This document shows positions 58,561-64,000 of a stretch of 64,000 nucleotides of DNA, piece after piece. Within the stretch, counting starts at the first letter, position 1; the number at the start of each line of letters is the position of its first letter. The notes beneath the pieces are model-generated. The model saw only the letters and a program-made list of their open reading frames with translations. It made no database searches and had not been told where the DNA came from. This stretch comes from Pycnococcus provasolii (Eukaryota; Chlorophyta; Pseudoscourfieldiophyceae; Pseudoscourfieldiales; Pycnococcaceae). The stretch lies in contig OW568879.1 in assembly GCA_938743325.2 (NCBI GenBank), forward strand, positions 496,001 to 560,000. The letters are read 5' to 3'. The translations under genes were made by a program, and so were the position numbers.

Positions 58561-58577
58561 GTTTAGTGCTCCCACCC

Positions 58578-58587
58578 GCCAAGCAAC
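58578..58587 (+). repeat. Target-site duplication, right copy
   Basis: GCCAAGCAAC, identical to 53613-53622 and in the same codon phase of the host frame. Confidence 0.75.
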
Positions 58588-58636
58588 TGTCTGCTGAGCG
58601 TCAAGCCAAGCGTGAGGCAATCGCACGAGAGGAAGC

Positions 58637-58744
58637 AGCAACGGCACGTCGTGCCGCGGCTGAGTCACGTCGTGCTGCGGCTGCAAGCGAAGCAACGGCA
58701 CGTCGTGCCGCGGCTGAGTCACGTCGTGCTGCGGCTGCAAGCGA
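58637..58744 (+). repeat. Exact 54-bp tandem duplication in the host gene
   Basis: Copies at 58637-58690 and 58691-58744 are identical and begin AGCAACGGCACGTCGTGCCG. Each encodes 18 residues (TARRAAAESRRAAAASEA in phase), so the frame is kept. Confidence 0.9.
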
Positions 58745-58985
58745 AGATAGTCAAGACCCGCGGGATGTGCGCGATTTTCGCGTCTCACTCGCGAAGGAGA
58801 CTGGCTTTTGCGTGTGCATGAACACGCCATCGGTGGTGTGCGCGAATGGAGGGTGCAAGACGTGCTGCAAGGAGTTCCAGGCACGTCACCCGACGTTCAC
58901 GTGTCAACGCCATCCAGTTCGTATGACTACGGGTACCACGCCTAGTGACGCACTATTCGCGTGGTATGAAAGGAACAAGCTGTGA

Positions 58986-59315
58986 GAGAACGATGTGTGT
59001 GCAAGAAGAAGATAAGCGTTTTGAAAGCATAAAGGTACTGTTTTTTCTAATAGGATGATGTATGTTGTTACAAACCTGACAAGTAGTTACAGTATGTACG
59101 TAAATAATCGCTATGTTACTAACTTCCCAGTGTTCGTTTCAGTTGTGTGATTGGTTGGTTGGTTCCCTGCCTGGGTCAGGAAGTCAGGGTGGATCTGTCC
59201 GGGTTCGGGTTCGGGTTAGGGTTAGGGTTACAACTAGGGTTAGGGCTCTCGTCCTTTTCTTTTCGGCCTGCTTTGTTCGTCGTGTGTCGTGTGAGTCTTC
59301 TTTCCGCTGCTGCTC
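58986..59315. promoter_or_regulatory. TAF4 upstream region with telomere-like array
   Basis: 330 bp. AT-rich at first, then a telomere-like array at 59201-59246 within 70-115 bp of the TAF4 start. Nothing else recognised. Confidence 0.5.
59201..59246 (+). repeat. Interstitial telomere-type array upstream of TAF4
   Basis: Two GGGTTC variants, three GGGTTA units, then CAACTAGGGTTAGGG. Confidence 0.9.
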
Positions 59316-61208
59316 ATGGCGGGCCCATCCGGCGGCGGCGGTGGCGGTGGCGGTGGCGGTGGCGGCAACGCGCCTGCGTCCCACCCCCCTGGTGGACCTG
59401 GCTGGCTGTTGGGTGGTGGTGCAGGTGCTGCTGGTGGTGGTGGTGCTGGGTCTCAGGGTGGTGGTGGTGGGTCTCAGGCGCAGGTTCCTGTGGTGGGGTC
59501 TTACCCTGTGGGGGCTCCGGGGCCGATGGTGCACTCCGCACACGCATACCAGCAGGCGCAGGCGCGTGCACAGGCAGCGGCGGCGCAGCAGCAGCAGCAG
59601 CAGCAGCAGCATCACGGTCACGCCGGCATGGTGAGCTCACCACCCCAGCTGCAGCAAAGACAAGCCGCGCAACAACATAAGCTGAAATTTCCAGAGCTCT
59701 TCGCGAGGCTAGAATCGTGCCCCGCTGTCGTTCAAGGCAACCCGAGGACCAGACAAGAGCTCGCGGAACTTAAGGGGAAGTACGTTCAAATTCTTCAAGC
59801 AGGTCAAATGAGCAAGCAGGACCTCATGAAATGTGTGAGGCAGATTGTAGGCGACAACGCTTTGAAGCAGGCTTTGAACAGTCTTCACCGTGACCACTTG
59901 ATGCAGTCACACCAGCAGCAGCAGCACCAGCAGCACCAGCAGCACCAGCAGCAAGTGGCACCACAGCCGACACCGGCGCTGGGTGGTGGTGGGGCGGATC
60001 TTCTCGATGACCTACTTGCTGAACCACAGCCTGCTCAAGCCCCAGCTGCGGCACCTCAACCTCAGCCTCAGCCTCCGGCACCCCCACAGCCAGCGGCTGT
60101 GCCTCCTGCGCGTGTTAGTACGCCTGCACCTGCAAATCTGACCCCAGAGGAGAAGGAGGAGAGAGAGCGGATACGCAAAGAAAATAAGAACAAGCGCGCG
60201 AGAGAAAGACGTGCGGAGAAAAAGAGGCAAAACGAGGGCGGAGCGCCCGTGACAGCGCCAACGCCGCCGCCGGATGCCCCCCAGAATGATGGAAATGCAC
60301 CAACACCGAACCCGCCGCAGGCTGCTGTGGTGGGTCAAAAGCGAAAGGCGGACGAAATATCGGCGGAGGATGCAAGTCTCGACAACATCATGGGCACACA
60401 AGGAGGAGAGGAGCAGGAGAGGCAGGCGCTGCTTGCCTCCATCCAAGCAGACGGTGGAAACTTGCCAGCAGCCTCTACAACGTACGGTGCCGTGCGTGAC
60501 GGTGCGAATGCCTGCGAACTTGACGCGCTGTGTAAGATAACGGCGCGCGCGTGCGAGGTGCACAAGCTCGGCAGCGGCGCGGCTGCGCGCGCCGTGCGAT
60601 GTGTGGATCTAGCGGTGGAAATGCAGATGAAGCAGCTGCTGCGCAGGCTCGTGAGCTTCCGCGACCAGCGTATTGGCGCTCAGCGCGTCAAGGCGCGTCT
60701 CGACGCCATGCTGTCGGGTACCCCCGCCGCCGCATCGGACGGCGCGTCCGCGTCTGCGTCCACGTCCGTGCCTGCGGGCTTTGACGCGCGCGTGCGAGAG
60801 CGTGTACGCACGTATAACGCGGCATGCTCCGCAACTCTCGCAGCGCAGCGCGCTGAAGAGCGCGAGATGCTGCTTCGTGCTGCGCAGGAAGCTGGGGGAA
60901 ACCTCGACGAAAAGTCGGGCGCCTTCTGGGAGAAGGTGAGGCGCGAACAGCACGAGGCTGAGGCGACAAAGCGTGCGGCTGCGGCTAACGAGGCTGCTGC
61001 TGCTGCGTTGGGCGGTAGTGGCATTGCGGCACGCTGGGCAGCATGGACCGACACCACAAAAGCAACAACGCCAGCTGAGGTGCAATATGGTGCACCTCAG
61101 GAGGGTAAGGCTTCCTCGCTGCTCACCTCGCGTGATGTGCTCGCTCTGATTGAACGCGAGCACGGCCTTTGGCCCATCAGCGCACGTGCCGCTGCAACGT
61201 CGTGGTGA
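59316..61208 (+). CDS. TAF4: TFIID subunit TAF4
   Basis: 630 residues. It starts with a Gly-rich stretch (a run of 12 Gly) and a Gln run (about 90-98), then an RST domain at about 122-190 (KLKFPELFARLESCPAVVQG; GQMSKQDLMKCVRQIVGDNA), placed near the N terminus as in plant TAF4. Gln/His and Pro/Ala linkers follow, then a basic helix (EEKEERERIRKENKNKRARE) and a nuclear-localisation-like GQKRKADE. The C-terminal TAF4 domain begins near residue 395 (ANACELDALCKITARACEVH; EMQMKQLLRRLVSFRDQRIG) and ends with LLTSRDVLALIEREHGLWPI. TAF4 pairs with TAF12 and scaffolds TFIID. A telomere-like array lies just upstream. ATG 59316 gives the full frame. Confidence 0.88.
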   Translation: MAGPSGGGGGGGGGGGGNAPASHPPGGPGWLLGGGAGAAGGGGAGSQGGGGGSQAQVPVVGSYPVGAPGPMVHSAHAYQQAQARAQAAAAQQQQQQQQHHGHAGMVSSPPQLQQRQAAQQHKLKFPELFARLESCPAVVQGNPRTRQELAELKGKYVQILQAGQMSKQDLMKCVRQIVGDNALKQALNSLHRDHLMQSHQQQQHQQHQQHQQQVAPQPTPALGGGGADLLDDLLAEPQPAQAPAAAPQPQPQPPAPPQPAAVPPARVSTPAPANLTPEEKEERERIRKENKNKRARERRAEKKRQNEGGAPVTAPTPPPDAPQNDGNAPTPNPPQAAVVGQKRKADEISAEDASLDNIMGTQGGEEQERQALLASIQADGGNLPAASTTYGAVRDGANACELDALCKITARACEVHKLGSGAAARAVRCVDLAVEMQMKQLLRRLVSFRDQRIGAQRVKARLDAMLSGTPAAASDGASASASTSVPAGFDARVRERVRTYNAACSATLAAQRAEEREMLLRAAQEAGGNLDEKSGAFWEKVRREQHEAEATKRAAAANEAAAAALGGSGIAARWAAWTDTTKATTPAEVQYGAPQEGKASSLLTSRDVLALIEREHGLWPISARAAATSW

Positions 61209-61384
61209 CCAGAAGTTGTGTATTCTCAACTTTGTTCAAAAACTTTTTCAAAAGTGTTTTGTTTTACTTTTTGTTCAAAATCTCCATGTTTCCTGTGTTC
61301 CTTCACGAGCACCCCCTTTTCTATTTATCGTTTAAAAACAAAAACCGACACGAAGACGCACGTTTTTTTTCTCCATCATCTTGC

Positions 61385-62149
61385 TTAGTGCGTGCTCTCC
61401 TTCACCTTCTTAAGGTGCTCCACCTTCTCCTCGGCAGCCTCGTCTGCGGCACCAGCGGCGTCATCCGCCGCGTTGGCTGCGGAGTCGGCGGAGGCGTCCG
61501 CCGCCTCCGTCGCCTCGTCCGCCTTCTCAACCGCCTTCTCCGCCTCCTCCTCCGCCTCCTCCACCTTGCCCTCCTCGATCGCCTCGACAACCTTCTCGGC
61601 CGCCTCAGCCGCTTCCTCCGCCTTGTCAGCAGACTCCTCCGCCTGCTCGGCGGCCGCCTCGGCGTTGTCCTGGGCCTCCTCCGCCTGCTCGGCGACGACG
61701 GTGTCAGTGTTCTCCTCGCTTTGCTGGGCGGCGTCGGCGGCGTTGTCCGCGGCGTCGTTCGCCTTTTCGGCCGCCTCTTCCGCCTGTTCCATCGCTTCCT
61801 CCGCCTTCTCCACAGCCTCGAGGGCGTCCTTCTCCGCCTCGTTGTCGTCCCCGGACGCGAGCGCGTCCGCCGCCTTCTCCGCCGCCTCCGCGGCCGCGGC
61901 GGCGTCGTCCCCGGCCTGTTCGGCGGCGTCCTCCGCCTTGACGGCATCCTTCATGGAGTCATCTGCGGCAAGTTCTTCACGTGCGGCATCTTCCGCTTTC
62001 GTCGCTTCGGTGACAGCGAATTCGTACTTTTTCGACTCGACACCTCCACGCGGCGACACCTTAAGTGCACGCGCAGCAGAGACCCCGGGAAGGGAAAGTG
62101 AAAGGGCGAAGACGAGAGCGATCACAACAAGAACACGAGTGGACATCAT
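61385..62149 (-). CDS. Secreted Ala/Glu/Asp-rich helical repeat protein
   Basis: 254 residues. A clear signal peptide opens the protein (STRVLVVIALVFALSLSLPG, cleavage near VSAARA). The remaining 220 residues are almost only Ala, Glu, Asp, Lys and a few Ser, Val and Asn, in heptad-like units such as AAEAAEKAADALASGDDNEA and AEEAMEQAEEAAEKANDAAD, with no Cys and few aromatics. The pattern predicts a long, strongly acidic single helix or coiled coil, likely exported or vacuolar. It resembles in composition LEA-like or antifreeze-type Ala-rich proteins, but there is no sequence basis for a specific family. ATG 62149 is followed at once by a second ATG (62146); either gives the same signal peptide. 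Confidence 0.7.
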   Translation of the reverse strand: MMSTRVLVVIALVFALSLSLPGVSAARALKVSPRGGVESKKYEFAVTEATKAEDAAREELAADDSMKDAVKAEDAAEQAGDDAAAAAEAAEKAADALASGDDNEAEKDALEAVEKAEEAMEQAEEAAEKANDAADNAADAAQQSEENTDTVVAEQAEEAQDNAEAAAEQAEESADKAEEAAEAAEKVVEAIEEGKVEEAEEEAEKAVEKADEATEAADASADSAANAADDAAGAADEAAEEKVEHLKKVKESTH

Positions 62150-62784
62150 GGTTGAAGATGGGAATGATCGGGCCGCGAGTGGGATGGAGGAGGTTGGGAG
62201 GGGGATGGCCGATGGAGCCTCGAGGTTTTCGGGATGGAGAAACGCGCGCCCCTTCCCCTTCGAAGCCCTTCCCCTTCTCGTTGAGGTTGAGGAGAGCTTG
62301 AGGTGGTTGTGCGTGGCATGGATGGACCTTGCAAGCGGGGGAGCTCGTCGTTACTGTACACTGCATCTGCAAGCTCGGACCTGATCGCGACCTGTAGACT
62401 CGCTTTAGCCGTCCCCGTTGAGCCGCCCACCTACCGAGCGCCAGCCGCTTCAGCCTGTGCAGTCAGTGTGGTTGGTGTGGTGTGCACCTGCCGACGGTCG
62501 AATCATCAAACACACCCGGCTATGACGGCAACTGAACCCGCGGGGTTCCTTCCTCACTACAGTACTCTGTCACTCACAGTCACGGGTTCCTTTGGGTTCC
62601 CTTGCAAACCCGAACCACTTCGCACTCGAAAGGGCTTCCGTCCACGAACGTGACTCACGGACGTTGACGTGAATGATGAGCGTGCGATGCCTGGATAAAG
62701 AGCTGTATTGTGGCGTACGCATGCTTCCAGAAAGAAGGGAGGGGCTTTCAAAGTTTACAATCTCTCTTAACAATACGAAATCTT
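62150..62784. other. Intergenic region between the secreted protein gene and the ABC1 kinase gene
   Basis: 635 bp containing the upstream region of the secreted protein gene and the 3' end of the kinase gene. GGGTTCC-type repeats occur around 62535-62600 (GCGGGGTTCCTTCC, GGGTTCCTTTGGGTTCCC). No gene supported. Confidence 0.4.
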
Positions 62785-64000
62785 TCATGCAGGAGCGGGC
62801 GTGAGCGCGTCATGCTGCTGCCCACGCCGACGCCCAAGCCCATGCAAAATTCGCCGCAAGCCACGCGCCACGGAGTTCACCGCCGACAGAGCAGCAGCCT
62901 TCACGAGGCGTCCGAGCAGCCATGCGTCGCTGAACACGGCCCATGCTCCCTTCAGCATTGTGGGAAGCACCGAGAAGATTCCCCCGCCAGCACCGGAGCG
63001 TGCAAATCCAATCAGCTGCCAGAGACGCGCCCAGTCGAGTTCCCCCGGTGCGATGGCATTGACGTCGTCGTCGTCGTCGTCCGCCGCCGAGTTGGGACTT
63101 TTGACCAGAACATCCGCCAGGCGGCGCGTGTACAGCTTGTCCGTCAGAAGCATACGAGCGACGTGCGGGTATGCGACGTTCAGGAAGCGAAACTTTGGGT
63201 CAAGCTGCATGCAGATTCCCTCCTGCGTCAGCAGCGTGCGTATGATGATCGCGAATCGCTCCGGAACGCGCAGAGGATAGTCGTACATCAGCTTGGAGAA
63301 CTGGTCGGTGATTTTCCGGAAGCTGAAGTCCTCCGCGAGTGCGCCGGCGTCGAAGCGCCCTTGTCCAGCCACCTCGATCCAGACGCGGCGCAGGGCGTCG
63401 GAGACGCGCTGACGCACCTCCTCGTCGTCCGACAAGAAGCCGAGCTCCTGCAGCGCCTTCGTCAGCCTGACGTAGTCCTCGTTCATACACCCGATGAGCG
63501 CGTCCAGCAGCGCACTCTGGTCCTCCTTGGACAGCTCGCTGACGTTGCCAAAGTCGATGTACGCGATGCCGTTGTCGCGCATCGCAAACACATTCCCCGG
63601 ATGCGGGTCGCCGTGGAAGAGCCCGTACTCGAGCAGCTGCGTCATGCCGGCGCGCACGCCCGTGGAGATGAACCGGTCGACGTCAATCGCCGCGTCGCGC
63701 ACGGCGGCAACGTCCGTGAGCCTCACGCCGTCGACCCACGACATGATCAGCACGCGTGGCGAGTTGCACTGCGGGAACGGCAGGCTGGGTATGACCACCT
63801 CGCCGTCGTGCTCGAAGTTCGCCTGAAATGCTGCGAGAGATCGCGCCTCGGCATTGAAGTCGAGCTCGCGCAGCAGCGACCGTCCAAACTCGTCGACGAC
63901 GACGCTCGCCTCGCATCCGAGCCTTGCCCTGGACGCGCCGTCGAGCCACCGCACGGCGGCGTAGCGAAAGAGCCACAGGTCTCTGAGTATGGTTGATCGC
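62785..64000 (-). CDS. ABC1/UbiB-type atypical kinase (5' part outside window)
   Basis: The frame is open to the right edge, so about 405 C-terminal residues are visible. The edge residues (ILRDLWLFRYAAVRWL) match the segment that follows the VQRPG block in ABC1 kinases. Visible kinase parts: ELDFNAEARSLAAFQANF (the E-x-D/N-x-x-x-E-A region), VLIMSWVDGVRL, the catalytic GLFHGDPHPGNVFAM, and the metal-binding YIDFGNVSEL. The unique KxGQ N-terminal motif would lie outside. Two C-terminal hydrophobic stretches (about 315-370) could associate with membranes. ABC1K/COQ8 proteins support quinone biosynthesis and prenyl-lipid metabolism in mitochondria and plastids; which branch this belongs to cannot be told without the N terminus. 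An Asp run lies near the C terminus (63061-63080). Confidence 0.93.
   Translation of the reverse strand, partial: RSTILRDLWLFRYAAVRWLDGASRARLGCEASVVVDEFGRSLLRELDFNAEARSLAAFQANFEHDGEVVIPSLPFPQCNSPRVLIMSWVDGVRLTDVAAVRDAAIDVDRFISTGVRAGMTQLLEYGLFHGDPHPGNVFAMRDNGIAYIDFGNVSELSKEDQSALLDALIGCMNEDYVRLTKALQELGFLSDDEEVRQRVSDALRRVWIEVAGQGRFDAGALAEDFSFRKITDQFSKLMYDYPLRVPERFAIIIRTLLTQEGICMQLDPKFRFLNVAYPHVARMLLTDKLYTRRLADVLVKSPNSAADDDDDDVNAIAPGELDWARLWQLIGFARSGAGGGIFSVLPTMLKGAWAVFSDAWLLGRLVKAAALSAVNSVARGLRRILHGLGRRRGQQHDALTPAPA

Larger units (their letters stand above)
53623..58577 (+). mobile_element. Mutator-like (MULE) DNA transposon, 4,955 bp
   Basis: The boundaries are set by the 10-bp duplication and by a 14-bp perfect inverted motif, CACTAAACCCCGCT, at 53632-53645 and in reverse at 58555-58568, each exactly 9 bp inside the edge. 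The inverted repeat continues imperfectly inward (TTTTGG and a TCGACCCCG block on both sides). The outermost 9 bp match only at GG. Contents in order: AGCGGGGT-rich left end to about 54000, a 96-bp minisatellite (54088-54806), the transposase gene (55155-57953), an AT-rich stretch, eight GGGTTA telomere repeats, and a hairpin-rich AGCGGGGT right end. It sits in plus orientation inside a host reading frame. The transposase frame is whole, and the target duplication perfect, so the insertion appears fairly recent. Confidence 0.88.
52605..58985 (+). pseudogene. Host gene split by the MULE: F-box-like and Cys-rich protein
   Basis: The left part is 52605-53622 and the right part 58588-58985; the 10 bases GCCAAGCAAC at the left junction are repeated at 58578-58587. 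Leaving out the element and one copy gives 1,416 nt, exactly 472 codons with no stop inside, so the insertion lies in a once-continuous 471-residue frame. The left part has a Pro/Gln start, an F-box-like stretch (RLPMDVWRNVMGRLPDLSLV), a Cys pair (NRTCDGCGKIHSS), LCRLRYKTEAAKLYGFGVV, and a long Lys/Glu helix. The right part has an Ala/Arg-rich helical region with a 54-bp duplication, then a Cys-rich end (CVCMNTPSVVCANGGCKTCC) that looks zinc-binding. Today the left frame runs into the element and stops at 53783. Family unknown. Confidence 0.75.

Noticed and set aside
1-64000. CRISPR arrays, retroviral or Polinton-like elements, rRNA genes
   Set aside because: No regularly spaced palindromic repeats, no reverse transcriptase, integrase or capsid-like frames, and no rRNA-like blocks were seen.

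Overview
This window is nuclear DNA of a eukaryote, most likely a small green alga of the prasinophyte type. The evidence is a plastid-type deoxyxylulose-phosphate synthase, an LdpA-like iron-sulfur protein otherwise known from cyanobacteria and plastid-bearing lineages, a plant-type class XI myosin, a TAF4 whose RST domain lies near the N terminus as in plants, and a group-IVc-like bHLH factor. Genes are densely packed, alternate strand freely, are GC-rich and almost intronless. Only two introns are well supported: 930-1035 in the bHLH gene and 37076-37201 in the DSS1 gene. Runs of GGGTTA suggest a TTAGGG telomere repeat. I cannot name the species from sequence alone.

Layout. 1-20 kb: bHLH factor, ISCU, DXS, leucyl-tRNA synthetase with an unusual C-terminal extension, a secreted alpha/beta-hydrolase, DDB1, a SAM methyltransferase, LdpA. 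20-31 kb: myosin XI, a TMEM41/VTT membrane protein, TAF13, a lactonase-type beta-propeller protein. 31-37 kb: a protein with two TIR-like modules, an unrecognised protein, DSS1/SEM1. 37-52 kb: CCT1, a TLDc protein, mitochondrial processing peptidase alpha, an ankyrin-LRR protein, an F-box protein, bL27, an unrecognised UBX-like protein, prefoldin 4, an unrecognised membrane protein. 52-59 kb: a host gene split by a 4,955-bp Mutator-like (MULE) DNA transposon. 59-64 kb: TAF4, a secreted Ala/Glu-rich protein, and an ABC1/UbiB kinase running off the right edge.

Most genes are unrelated housekeeping functions (translation, chaperonin, proteasome, TFIID, Fe-S assembly, protein import) in head-to-head or tail-to-tail pairs, not a pathway cluster. 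Two regions stand out. The first is the MULE. It has 14-bp inverted motifs placed exactly 9 bp from each edge, a 10-bp target duplication in the host reading frame, an apparently whole transposase, a 96-bp minisatellite, a GC-hairpin-rich end and eight telomere repeats inside it. The second is the tandem TIR-like gene, whose two modules each keep an RIWC..E motif like the catalytic motif of plant TIR domains. Telomere-like AACCCTA motifs also recur just upstream of many start codons and look like a general promoter element.
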